Shown here one piece after another: positions 12,919 to 20,492 of a stretch of 34,148 nucleotides of DNA. Numbering within the stretch: the stretch's first letter is position 1; each line of letters begins with the position of its first letter. The DNA is from a virus: IMG/VR virus record IMGVR_UViG_3300035698_024864, positions 1 through 34,148 of that record, one strand, 5' to 3'. The notes below the pieces were generated by a model. It saw only the letters and a program-made list of their open reading frames with translations. It was not told the origin of the DNA and searched no databases. A program made the translations under genes and the position numbers.

Positions 12919-14956
12919 CCTCAGCCTCCTTCATAGTTCTATGGTTCTTTACTATTGAATGCCAGTAAGGATAAATCTTTCTGTAAACCCCAACCTGAAT
13001 AATACTCACCAATCCTATTTTTTCTAGTTGTTTAGCCATATAGCTTGGAGATTTAACTGGCTTGTTTGTCTCCATCTCTGCAATACTAATGCCGCTATTC
13101 TGACAAACATATTCATACAGAGTTCCTAATTCTCCTGTCAAATAATCTTTTCTTTTTGCAACAGGTAGATTCATTAAATCAATTGCGCTTTTGCCACCCC
13201 ATGTTCCAACGATAACTGTCAACAATCCTTTTGCTTCCTCGTAATCCCCTGGAAGAATCTCAAACTTCTCTCTCTGTTGAATTATAAAATTATATTTAGA
13301 GACTCCATCAATCAAAGCATAAACCATGTGTCTTCCTCTGGCTTCCCAGATACCTTGTAATTTCTCAGGGACTTTTGTTTCTATCTCTCTGAATAACTCT
13401 TCAACTAAATTACCTTGAGGGCTAATCTTGAAACTAACCATGTAATCATACAAGGAAATAAAATCATTGTTCTTCTTTGGTTTTGGATCTCCATCCATAC
13501 TCCTGATGAGGTTCTCTCTGCTCTTAATGAATTTAATATGCTCTGGAGTCTGGTGATACCAAATGAATCTTGACATGAAAGCTTCATCTAAAACACTAGC
13601 CATTTCAACAATAGAAGAAAAAACATTCTTCCTTGGATTACTCGCAAGGAAAACTTTAGAAGAAGCTCTAACCTTAAGTTTCTGATCGTGCTTTCCAGAA
13701 CCAGCTAATCTTTCTTTATGCTCAAGGATTGAAGTAATCAAGTCAGCATCATTATCAGCATAAGCTCCAATGGATTTGTTTCTTTTCAAAGCCCTCATGA
13801 ATTCATCTATAATAGAAACTCTGAAGCATCTGCAGATGTACCCTTCATCTGGAAGAGAGCCTCCAAAGTTAGGAATAAGATTTTTGAGTGTGACTGTAGT
13901 TCCATCAGCAATTCCACTAGGCTCATCAAATACATTAGCCAAGCTTTCTAAGAATGAGCTTTTACCTGTACCTCTCTCAGCAAGGATACCGAAATGAATA
14001 GGCCATCCATCATAACCTCGTAAGCTACAAAACAAAATAGAAGCAATTAGTTTCTCAAACCATTGAGGATGTCTCAATTCTCCAAAAATATTTTTAGCCA
14101 AGGTCTCATGATTCCATCCTTTTACAAGGCCTTGTGCTTCTTCAAATGATAGAGGAACAATCGCTGGTTTAACTTCACTGAGAAAAATAATATCTCTCTT
14201 GGAGTGAAGAGTTGTTTTCTCACCAATCTTTAATTGCTCTTGCATCCTAACAATCATTCCACTTATTTTACATTGACCTATATCTAATTCTTTAACTGAA
14301 AGAAGCAAATACTCTTGTTTGTCATTGTCTTGATAAAGGTACACATAGAATGATTCTACAAATGAATCAATCAAATTCCTTTTCTCAGAACTGTCACCAA
14401 ACCATCTTATTAGATTCTTCCCATCAGCTTCTTCGTAAATAGCTGTTAAAAGAATTGGTTGTTTGGTTTCTATTTTTTTAGAAATGATCCTACCTTGAGA
14501 TTTGAAGTTACCAAAAACAAAGAAAGGTAAAGTTATTTCTTCAGGATCTACTCCATCAATTGCTTGGTCGTCTATAAGTTTAATCGTTAATCTTCTTGAT
14601 GTACTGGCTGAATAATCAGCATCAAGGAATCTTATTTTTCTGGAAGCAGGATTCTTTTCAACAAACTCCTTAGCTACTTGGAATAAGCCTTCATCTATTT
14701 TCTCAATAGGTGGTTTATCTGTTCCTACTACTCTTCCTTTTTCAAGGCCTCCAATACCAACATAGTTTTTAGCAGTGGATAAATCAATTGAATATTTTGA
14801 TTCTGCTTCAATCAAGTAACTCATTATTTTTTTCTTATCTTTTTTATCAATAAGTTTTTTAAGTTCAGCTTGGATTTCTCCAATTCTTTCAATAGAAATT
14901 GTCCCTTCTTTTAATTCATGAAGAGCATTAAATACTATTCCCTTAATGAAACTCAA
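12887..14956 (-). CDS. MCM-like AAA+ replicative helicase
   Basis: A 689-residue protein with an AAA+ core of the MCM group. The N-terminal 280 residues look like a beta-rich DNA-binding part (GKNLIRWFGDSS, CKISGMIVRMQEQLKI). The MCM-type core runs from about 295 to 470: WFEKLIASILFCSLRGYDG, then GILAERGTGKSSFLESLANV with Walker A at 326-333, a hairpin region, RVSIIDEFMRAL with Walker B at about 381-386, VFLASNP with sensor-1 N440, and VLDEAFMSRF with the arginine finger R463. A winged-helix-like C-terminus follows (SPSYMAKQLEKIGLVSI). No N-terminal zinc finger is visible, unlike cellular MCM. It starts at TTG behind GGGTGAG, overlapping the upstream gene's stop, and is probably the replicative helicase of this virus. 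Confidence 0.82.
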   Translation of the reverse strand: MSFIKGIVFNALHELKEGTISIERIGEIQAELKKLIDKKDKKKIMSYLIEAESKYSIDLSTAKNYVGIGGLEKGRVVGTDKPPIEKIDEGLFQVAKEFVEKNPASRKIRFLDADYSASTSRRLTIKLIDDQAIDGVDPEEITLPFFVFGNFKSQGRIISKKIETKQPILLTAIYEEADGKNLIRWFGDSSEKRNLIDSFVESFYVYLYQDNDKQEYLLLSVKELDIGQCKISGMIVRMQEQLKIGEKTTLHSKRDIIFLSEVKPAIVPLSFEEAQGLVKGWNHETLAKNIFGELRHPQWFEKLIASILFCSLRGYDGWPIHFGILAERGTGKSSFLESLANVFDEPSGIADGTTVTLKNLIPNFGGSLPDEGYICRCFRVSIIDEFMRALKRNKSIGAYADNDADLITSILEHKERLAGSGKHDQKLKVRASSKVFLASNPRKNVFSSIVEMASVLDEAFMSRFIWYHQTPEHIKFIKSRENLIRSMDGDPKPKKNNDFISLYDYMVSFKISPQGNLVEELFREIETKVPEKLQGIWEARGRHMVYALIDGVSKYNFIIQQREKFEILPGDYEEAKGLLTVIVGTWGGKSAIDLMNLPVAKRKDYLTGELGTLYEYVCQNSGISIAEMETNKPVKSPSYMAKQLEKIGLVSIIQVGVYRKIYPYWHSIVKNHRTMKEAEVVEFNREAEE

Positions 14957-15183
14957 GGTCTCACCCTACTCTTCATTAGAATGTAATAAGTTTTACCAGA
15001 AGGATTGTCATCAGAAAAATAGTATTTCTCTCTATCTTCAAAGATAATTCCTGAAGGATTGAGTGTTTTATTATTAGCACTAGAATTAAAATCAGCAATT
15101 GTTTTTAGATCTATTAAAGTATTCTTTTCTTTAATTTTGTTTATTGGAATCCAATCAGTTTCTAAAGAATTAACTTCTTTCAA
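14953..15183 (-). CDS. Small hypothetical protein, first gene of the replication operon
   Basis: A 76-residue protein with a TTG start behind GAGGGAGATAC; no ATG is available nearby in frame. It is hydrophilic, with a possible beta-hairpin GIIFEDREKYYFSDDNPSGK and YYILMKSRVRP at the end. It lies just downstream of the TATA-like box and stops exactly at the helicase start (TTGA overlap), so it heads that transcript. There is no homology I can name. It may be a regulator of the module or a small DNA-binding protein. Confidence 0.55.
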   Translation of the reverse strand: MKEVNSLETDWIPINKIKEKNTLIDLKTIADFNSSANNKTLNPSGIIFEDREKYYFSDDNPSGKTYYILMKSRVRP

Positions 15184-15247
15184 GTATCTCCCTCATCGCA
15201 ACACATCTCACATTGAAAATTCAATGCATTAATATTACTCACTCAAT

Positions 15248-15257
15248 CCATATAAAT
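15248..15257 (-). promoter_or_regulatory. Archaeal-type TATA box for the replication operon
   Basis: On the minus strand ATTTATATGG sits about 65 bases before the TTG start at 15183, just after the lysis-gene terminator. It is close to the archaeal TTTATATA consensus, and a transcript would start about 25 bases downstream, giving a leader of roughly 40 bases that includes the GAGGGAG ribosome binding site. No bacterial -10/-35 pair is obvious in the same interval. Confidence 0.5.
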
Positions 15258-15266
15258 GTATGCCAT

Positions 15267-15289
15267 AAAAAGGGATTAGTTCCCTTTTT
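15267..15289 (-). terminator. Strong hairpin terminator with T-run (bidirectional symmetry)
   Basis: Read on the plus strand, AAAAAGGGA (15267-15275) and TCCCTTTTT (15281-15289) form a perfect 9-base-pair stem around a five-base loop. On the minus strand the stop codon TAA of the holin-like gene lies in the loop and the 3' arm ends in TTTTT, as an intrinsic terminator or archaeal T-rich terminator does. The symmetry makes it workable from either side. It closes the tail and lysis transcript. Confidence 0.75.
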
Positions 15290-15533
15290 CTGGCTCTGCA
15301 ATCCTTGGCATTCTTTCCGGATGTTGAACTTTAATCCAGTTAACAACCAAAGATACTATTAATAATCCTGCTGATATTGCTCCTGCCCCAAATAATTTTT
15401 CTATTAACATTTCAATTAGTTCTGGGAAGAAGAGATATGCAAAGACTGAGAATGTAATTCCATAAAGAATTAGTGCTTTCCCTTTCTTTAACAGACCTAA
15501 CAGTAAACTATAGATTTCTTTTTTTGTTGGCAT
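15276..15533 (-). CDS. Holin-like two-span membrane protein
   Basis: An 85-residue protein with two hydrophobic segments, about 20-37 (ALILYGITFSVFAYLFF) and 49-67 (GAGAISAGLLIVSLVVNWI), a charged N-terminus (MPTKKEIYSLLLGLLKKGK) and a basic/acidic C-tail (KVQHPERMPRIAEPEKGN). Size and topology match class II holins, which form the pore that releases the lysin. The neighbouring transglutaminase-like gene and the coiled-coil anchor support a lysis cassette. It begins at ATG behind a strong AGGAGGTGA site, and its stop codon is in the terminator loop. Two-span proteins of other function exist, so this rests mainly on context. Confidence 0.65.
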   Translation of the reverse strand: MPTKKEIYSLLLGLLKKGKALILYGITFSVFAYLFFPELIEMLIEKLFGAGAISAGLLIVSLVVNWIKVQHPERMPRIAEPEKGN

Positions 15534-15544
15534 CTTTTCACCTC

Positions 15545-15916
15545 CTAGAATACAACTGCAACCACTAGGCTAACACAGATGCTAACTGCAGTTACAATCA
15601 CATAAACATTAGCTTTGAAAATTTTAAGATCAGTAATTTCTTTTGTAAGCTCTTTGAAAATTAGAGCGTTTTCTTCACAATGACTTTTGAATATTTTTTT
15701 TATTTCAGTTGTTTCTGTTTTTATATCATTAGTTAAATTTCTCAAATCACTTTTCATTTCAGTTTTAAATTCTTTTCTTTCTTCTTTTAAATCTCTAAGT
15801 TCGTAAAGCATGAATCCTTTGAAAGCATCGTTAGGAGTATCTCTTCCCAACTCTGTGTGTTTCCCATTAATTTTGAAATCATCCAATGTTATCAACTCTA
15901 ATTTTTTCCTTGCCAT
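15545..15916 (-). CDS. Coiled-coil protein with C-terminal membrane anchor (XhlA-like)
   Basis: A 123-residue protein. Residues about 35-100 form a long coiled coil (LRDLKEERKEFKTEMKSDLR, TNDIKTETTEIKKIF). The last 21 residues (VYVIVTAVSICVSLVVAVVF) are one transmembrane span at the very C-terminus. This layout (coiled coil then TM) is like haemolysin XhlA-family lysis proteins and some phage anchor proteins. It overlaps the transglutaminase-like gene by 19 bases and precedes the holin-like gene by 11 bases. It could tether the lysin at the membrane or regulate the pore; sequence identity to XhlA was not tested. Confidence 0.6.
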   Translation of the reverse strand: MARKKLELITLDDFKINGKHTELGRDTPNDAFKGFMLYELRDLKEERKEFKTEMKSDLRNLTNDIKTETTEIKKIFKSHCEENALIFKELTKEITDLKIFKANVYVIVTAVSICVSLVVAVVF

Positions 15917-16818
15917 TTTCTTTTTCTCTTTATTGTTATCTTATCCCCAAGTTCTTTCTTGAATGTTGCTGATGCTTCTCTTGATTCAAATTGATGGATA
16001 CTAAATACATCATTGTAACTAAACCAAATTCCACTTGGTTTGAGTCCGGAATAATCATTATTGTTATGCCTTGAAGGATAGAGTTTCAAATCAGAATGTG
16101 AGTAATCTTTCTTTGTTGAATTTAGATGTCTCCAAATTCCTGTTGAATCTTTTGTATAAACAGTAGCATGACCAATATTATTTCTAGCCCAACCAAAACT
16201 AATTAACCACTTGTCTCTTGGGATATTTGCTGCTGCGAAATAAGAACCAATTTTGTTAGCCCAATCATCACAATCACCAGCAAGTCCTTTGCTTCTAGCA
16301 AATCTAAGTTCGTATGGAAACATCAAATACTCTGAGAAACCATATTGAGTATCAGAACCATATTTGTAATTACTCTTAGCTTTCAAATAAAGTTTAGGAA
16401 TGAGTTCATCAAGATCTTGAGAACCATTATACCTAAGAGATTTAACCGCTTTTTCTATTGTGAAATCAGGCATGATAAAATTCCTGATGTCCATCTCAAC
16501 TTGCTTGAAATGATTAGGTCCAACAAGAACAGGTCTTTGATAAGTTATGTCTGCATTAGGAATGTCAGTTGGTGGTTTGATTAACCCATTAATCTTGTCT
16601 TTGAGTTCTTCAATTTCTTTTACATCAAGGACAATTGTTTCTGAAAGGATTTTGTTTTCATCTATTTTTCTTGCAATAGTATTTTTTTGAGAAAGAACTA
16701 AACTATTATTCCCAACAATTACTTTACCTAGTCTTATAATTTCTTCTTTCTGAAACTTACAAGGATTTGTTAAAGACTCAAATACCCTTGAGATAAATTC
16801 TTCAAACTCATTGCTCAT
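15898..16818 (-). CDS. Transglutaminase-like cysteine peptidase (candidate lysin)
   Basis: A 306-residue protein. A helical/coiled N-terminal third (about 1-80) is followed by a transglutaminase-like domain: YKYGSDTQYGFSEYLMFPYE, then RSKGLAGDCDDWANKIGSYF with the nucleophile C183 in GDCDDWA. NIGHATVYTKDSTGIWRHLN follows with H217; the third residue is N233 (HLNST) where Asp is usual. GxCxDWA...GHA is the arrangement of the transglutaminase-like and bacterial BTLCP-type peptidase families. Tail-adjacent position and the downstream anchor/holin-like genes suggest a virion or lysis peptidase that cuts the host envelope. In an archaeal host the target could be an S-layer or pseudomurein peptide; that is inference. 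Confidence 0.7.
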   Translation of the reverse strand: MSNEFEEFISRVFESLTNPCKFQKEEIIRLGKVIVGNNSLVLSQKNTIARKIDENKILSETIVLDVKEIEELKDKINGLIKPPTDIPNADITYQRPVLVGPNHFKQVEMDIRNFIMPDFTIEKAVKSLRYNGSQDLDELIPKLYLKAKSNYKYGSDTQYGFSEYLMFPYELRFARSKGLAGDCDDWANKIGSYFAAANIPRDKWLISFGWARNNIGHATVYTKDSTGIWRHLNSTKKDYSHSDLKLYPSRHNNNDYSGLKPSGIWFSYNDVFSIHQFESREASATFKKELGDKITIKRKRKWQGKN

Positions 16819-17182
16819 TCAAGACCTCCACAACAATTATTGAATTGATTTGTTCTTCATCAGTCTTATCAAAAACAGGATAATTATTTCTAGTAAAATG
16901 AACTGTTGACCCAGAGAGAACTCCTCTAAGTGCAAGTTCTCTAAAGCTAATTGAGTTTCCTTCAAGCAATCCAAGTAAGTGTTCATAATTAATTTGGAAT
17001 TCTGTTGTTGAAGGAGTAGATGCAAAGGCCTTGTTAGTAGTAGCAACTGGAGCTATCAAAGAAGTTTGGTTTTCATTTGCTGCTGTACCATCAGTACCAA
17101 GAATAATTGTAAGAGGGGTAACTGGTGTTTGTCCTTGTAAATATTTTATGACTTGTGCAAGAGCAGTATTAAGAACAACCAT
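16808..17182 (-). CDS. Hypothetical tail or baseplate protein
   Basis: A 124-residue protein started at the ATG at 17182, which overlaps the TAA of the upstream ORF (TAATG). An in-frame GTG at 17191 is possible. It has strands TPLTIILGTDGTAAN, TSLIAPVATTNKAF, EFQINYEHLLGLLEGNSISF, RELALRGVLSGSTVHFTRN and YPVFDKTDEEQINSIIVVEV. The ...E.AL....G..FSR...F..I.KT.DE.L...I..EV pattern resembles small tail-fibre-assembly or baseplate proteins of tailed phages. It belongs to the tail operon just before the lysin. Function unproved. Confidence 0.55.
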   Translation of the reverse strand: MVVLNTALAQVIKYLQGQTPVTPLTIILGTDGTAANENQTSLIAPVATTNKAFASTPSTTEFQINYEHLLGLLEGNSISFRELALRGVLSGSTVHFTRNNYPVFDKTDEEQINSIIVVEVLNEQ

Positions 17183-17313
17183 TACTCCCACCCTTTTTCT
17201 TTAGCTAGTAAGGATAATTTTTCAGTAGTAGTATTAGCTTTCTCCCAATTTTCTTTTCCTTTTTTCTCTTTAATTTTATCTAGGTTTATTTTATATTTAC
17301 CTTTTGTTTCCAT
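17182..17313 (-). CDS. Small basic ORF between fibre and baseplate-like genes
   Basis: A 43-residue ORF with TAATG overlaps on both sides, starting in the stop of the fibre gene and ending in the next start. The sequence METKGKYKINLDKIKEKKGK and ENWEKANTTTEKLSLLAKEK is highly basic and helical and ends GWE. The tidy double overlap suggests it is translated, for example as a small assembly or linker protein. No homology recognised. Confidence 0.55.
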   Translation of the reverse strand: METKGKYKINLDKIKEKKGKENWEKANTTTEKLSLLAKEKGWE

Positions 17314-18323
17314 TAACCCCACCACGCTATACTATATGCTTTATGTACGTCTGCTGTTGCAATAATTCTTATTTTTAATTCATCACCTTGAGTTGATGTG
17401 ATATTTACTTTCTCATTAAAATTAACTCCAGTAGTCCAAGTAGCACCTGCGTCACTAGAGACATCATAAGTACCTGTAGGGAAAGTATTATCATTATTTT
17501 TTACAGTTAACCACGTGTCAGTTATATTTGTTGGGTTGCTTGAAACTAAAGATTCAGTTTGAGTGTAATCATCTGTTGCTTGATTGTAAGCAACAATATC
17601 ATCAACAGTCATTCCAGCTACTTGACCACCTCCACCTGAACCATTTAAAGCTCTAAAAATTAAATCTTGGCTTCCTGTTAAATTTCCACAATAAATAAGT
17701 TTAGTTCCATTACTAGAAATAGCTAATGTATTTGAACCAATTAACATACTATTAGCTCCTGTTCCTGGATCACTAAAATTTGTTACTACAAATTCAATCC
17801 AAGAAACACCAGTAACATCAACTGACTGAGTTATTTCTCCTTTAGTACCAGGAGTCCATGGAGTTCCACCTGAATTTAAATTACAAGCATTAGATGTAAC
17901 TGTTGCAGTTCCTTGTGATGTGCTTGTATCAGTCCAACCAGTTAAATCTCCTGTTGCAAAATCACCGTTAGTTACTTCTCCAGAATCAGCACCAGTACCA
18001 GCAGTATAACTATCTACGTTTGATGCACCACTACCTAAAGCGTTAGTTAAATAAGAAGAAGTTGTATCCCCAGTATCAATTGTATTCAAATACCCTGTTG
18101 AATCTGAAAAAATATCTGCTATACTTGCTGTATGAGTTCCACCAGTAATTGAAGCATCTTGTTGTAATTGAATAATATCAATTGCTTGTTCCATGAGAGT
18201 AGTAAACATTACTCCATAAACTGAATCATTTATTTCATCAACAATATCTTGAAAATTTTCATTCACTTCATCAGCATCTGCTGGAGTCCCATTTGAAAAA
18301 CTATTAGTTACATCGAAAGCCAT
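17313..18323 (-). CDS. Tail fibre-like protein
   Basis: A 336-residue protein. The N-terminus MAFDVTNSFSNGTPADADEV, then NENFQDIVDEIND, is the F.NGT.ADA..VN.NF attachment pattern I know from phage tail proteins. It is followed by a Ser/Thr/Gly-rich shaft (GGTHTASIADIFSDSTGYLN). About 115-245 looks like a carbohydrate-binding-type jelly roll (GEVTNGDFATGDLTGWTDTS ... ASSNGTKLIYCGN). The C-terminus is GTYDVSSDAGATWTTGV, then beta strands ending IRIIATADVHKAYSIAWWG. It is probably a receptor-binding or appendage fibre. It starts at ATG behind GATGTGAT, follows a short AT-rich leader, and overlaps the next gene by TAATG. Confidence 0.7.
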   Translation of the reverse strand: MAFDVTNSFSNGTPADADEVNENFQDIVDEINDSVYGVMFTTLMEQAIDIIQLQQDASITGGTHTASIADIFSDSTGYLNTIDTGDTTSSYLTNALGSGASNVDSYTAGTGADSGEVTNGDFATGDLTGWTDTSTSQGTATVTSNACNLNSGGTPWTPGTKGEITQSVDVTGVSWIEFVVTNFSDPGTGANSMLIGSNTLAISSNGTKLIYCGNLTGSQDLIFRALNGSGGGGQVAGMTVDDIVAYNQATDDYTQTESLVSSNPTNITDTWLTVKNNDNTFPTGTYDVSSDAGATWTTGVNFNEKVNITSTQGDELKIRIIATADVHKAYSIAWWG

Positions 18324-18367
18324 GGTATCACATCCTATATACTTTTTTCTCTTATTTAATTATTTGC

Positions 18368-18375
18368 TTTATAAA
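18368..18375 (-). promoter_or_regulatory. Possible TATA box before the fibre gene
   Basis: TTTATAAA on the minus strand overlaps the stop of the upstream gene and lies about 45 bases before the fibre start at 18323, in an AT-rich 45-base gap, the longest in the tail operon. A start site about 25 bases downstream would leave a short leader with the GATGTGAT ribosome site. This is weak evidence and may be chance in AT-rich DNA. Confidence 0.28.
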
Positions 18376-18665
18376 TCACCTGTATCATATACGACTACCC
18401 AAGATCCAAATGCAGTAGCATCATCACCCCAATCAAAGGAACCCCAGATCCCATAAGTTGGGTGTCCCCAGATTAAAACATCTGAAGCTGGAAGGTAAAT
18501 TCTTTTTTCTCTTATTATTCTCTTTACTCTTAATTTAATAAAATTATCACTGAAGAATTGAATGTATGGAGTGCCTCCTGATAGGTCTCCAATTTGGGAT
18601 CTTGTATTAAGCGCAGTTGAATTTTGATTTGCTATTTCTTTTCCAATATCATTTGCTGAAGCCAT
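18369..18665 (-). CDS. Small tail-associated protein
   Basis: A 98-residue protein; the start is the ATG at 18665 in a TAATG overlap with the hub gene (the longer frame to 18713 runs back into that gene). MASANDIGKEIANQNSTALN is polar. The rest is beta-rich with repeated aromatic turns (LIWGHPTYGIWGSFDWGDDA, TAFGSWVVVYDTGDL). This composition suits a baseplate or fibre-tip protein. It lies between the hub and a fibre gene. Family not recognised. Confidence 0.5.
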   Translation of the reverse strand: MASANDIGKEIANQNSTALNTRSQIGDLSGGTPYIQFFSDNFIKLRVKRIIREKRIYLPASDVLIWGHPTYGIWGSFDWGDDATAFGSWVVVYDTGDL

Positions 18666-19912
18666 TAGATACCTGCCTCTGTTTCTTCTCTTACATTCAA
18701 TGTAGTAAACCAACCATCAGATCCAATCGTGTGTTGAGTGTCTTCTATTCTTAAAACTTGAGGTGCTGCTGCAGTCCAACCATATTGAGGGATAACAAAA
18801 TTATATAACCCGCCAATACTGTAAGTATTTGTTCCATGGAAACTTGCTCCACCTTTCCATCTAGGGATTGATGTTGCTTCTAGTATTGCTTCAACTTGAC
18901 TTCTTCCTAAAGCTCTTATGTCTGTTCTAAATTTAGCATTACCACCTGAGTATTCTGCAGGGTTTCCATTGGGAAATTCATTATCTATTGTTACTCCATT
19001 AGATAATTTTATTTGTCTTGATATGTTCAAATCAGGAATATAAGTCCAACGGAATCCACCTGAATCTGTAACACCTCTGTAATTCACAGCGTAATAAGTT
19101 ATTGCTTCTCCATTGAAATCAGATCCTGCATTGTATATTGCTGCATTGAAAACACCAAATACTTTCTTTGAAAAATTAAGATTGAAAATATCATCAGTTC
19201 CATAAGTGATTGTTCCATCAACTGGGGAAGTTGAAATTAGTTTCCAATGAAAAACATTGTCACTATCTATGAAGAAATAAAATCTTTGTCCTGAAGTATA
19301 ACTTCCAGCACCCCAATCTTTCAGAACTTCTCCTGCTGGTTTGAATGAAGCAGTATATTCTACTCCTGTTAATCCATCAGGAAAATCAGATGTATCAATT
19401 GAATCAGCAGTAAGAGTTATTGCTGCAGCACCTGTTAAATTAGCTTGTTGATTAAGCTGAGCAACCAATAAATGTACTAAGGAATTATCTTCATCCCCTC
19501 CGGAAACACTTACTCTTCTTCCATCTGATTCGTTGAATGTTTGACCAAATACAAGAATAAGATTTAATATTTCAGATCGGGATGTTACTTCAAGCCCAAT
19601 TGATTTAGCACCTGCTGAATCAACAGGGTTCAAATCAGATATATCCCCAACAATCAAAACATCATCCGAGTTATTTGATGAGAAATTATCAAGATCTCCT
19701 CTGTCAACAAACCTTCCGTTCTTTGCATAAACTGAAAGTGAATCTCCTATAGTAAATGCGTCAACATAACTGCTGATGTTCTTTAGAATAACACTGCCTT
19801 TTCCTGCAACGGTCTGGATTGCTTGATCTGCTGATGTGTCTAATATCTCTGTTAGATCAGTCTTAGTTCCAGAAGAATCCTCATGCAATGCCATCAAGCT
19901 TAAATAAGACAT
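18665..19912 (-). CDS. Tail hub/baseplate protein
   Basis: A 415-residue protein in the position of the tail hub (after tape measure and distal tail). The N-terminal part has ADQAIQTVAGKGSVILKNIS and SYVDAFTIGDSLSVYAKNGR. The middle is a long beta-rich segment (ADSIDTSDFPDGLTGVEYTA, KPAGEVLKDWGAGSYTSGQR). The C-terminus YSIGGLYNFVIPQYGWT ... VLRIEDTQHTIGSDGWFTTLNVREE matches the end of many hub proteins, where a beta-barrel ends in I.....H.I...GW.TTL.V.EE. It begins at ATG behind GAGGT. It likely forms the cap under the tail tube and anchors the fibres that follow. Confidence 0.68.
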   Translation of the reverse strand: MSYLSLMALHEDSSGTKTDLTEILDTSADQAIQTVAGKGSVILKNISSYVDAFTIGDSLSVYAKNGRFVDRGDLDNFSSNNSDDVLIVGDISDLNPVDSAGAKSIGLEVTSRSEILNLILVFGQTFNESDGRRVSVSGGDEDNSLVHLLVAQLNQQANLTGAAAITLTADSIDTSDFPDGLTGVEYTASFKPAGEVLKDWGAGSYTSGQRFYFFIDSDNVFHWKLISTSPVDGTITYGTDDIFNLNFSKKVFGVFNAAIYNAGSDFNGEAITYYAVNYRGVTDSGGFRWTYIPDLNISRQIKLSNGVTIDNEFPNGNPAEYSGGNAKFRTDIRALGRSQVEAILEATSIPRWKGGASFHGTNTYSIGGLYNFVIPQYGWTAAAPQVLRIEDTQHTIGSDGWFTTLNVREETEAGI

Positions 19913-19922
19913 AGTTAGACCT

Positions 19923-20492
19923 CTAATTTTGAGTATATGTTACCTCTAAATCAAATTCAGTTATATAACCGTAATGTTTCTCCCCAGATTGTCCTCTCTC
20001 AGTATCCATTGTTCTTGTAAAAGTGAAATCTGTTATTTTTCCATAAACAAATTTATTAACTCCAAAATTAGAGTCTTGAGATGAAAGATTATTATAACTA
20101 GGATTAACTGGATTGTCATCATATACAGTAAAGTAATCATCTCTGAAAGCCATGACTGCAACACTCCTTCTCATCTTAAGAAGATTAGCAAATAATGTTT
20201 GACCAGCAGACGTAGAGAAATCAATAATTCCGTGAATAGAATATTTTCTGTTTACTACTGAAGTTGTCTGAACTTCATTCTCATCAAGCAACCCATCACC
20301 ACTAGCATCCTTTGCAAGAGATGGTTGATCTGTATTTTCTTTAGGAGCATTAAGAACCAATTCAGATCCAGGAATAATAATTGCGTTTCCGCTATTTATT
20401 TTTGTGTAACCAACAATTTCAGCAGCAGCATTTACTGTTGCTTTCCCTGTATCTAAAATCATTACTCCAACATTGTCAACCATTTCACACAC
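19923..20492 (-). CDS. Distal tail protein-like (Dit position)
   Basis: A 189-residue protein in the Dit position, directly after the tape measure with a short overlap. The GTG at 20492 or the ATG at 20483 may be the start; I list the longer. A beta-rich fold shows INSGNAIIIPGSELVLNAPK, VVNRKYSIHGIIDFSTSAGQ, FANLLKMRRSVAVMAFRDDY and VYGKITDFTFTRTMDTERGQ, then EFDLEVTYTQN. This layout (loop, then strand...FTVYDDNP, closing FT..D....G....YE..F.I.EV) is like a Dit ring subunit. Family assignment is from gene order and general pattern only. Confidence 0.58.
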   Translation of the reverse strand: MCEMVDNVGVMILDTGKATVNAAAEIVGYTKINSGNAIIIPGSELVLNAPKENTDQPSLAKDASGDGLLDENEVQTTSVVNRKYSIHGIIDFSTSAGQTLFANLLKMRRSVAVMAFRDDYFTVYDDNPVNPSYNNLSSQDSNFGVNKFVYGKITDFTFTRTMDTERGQSGEKHYGYITEFDLEVTYTQN

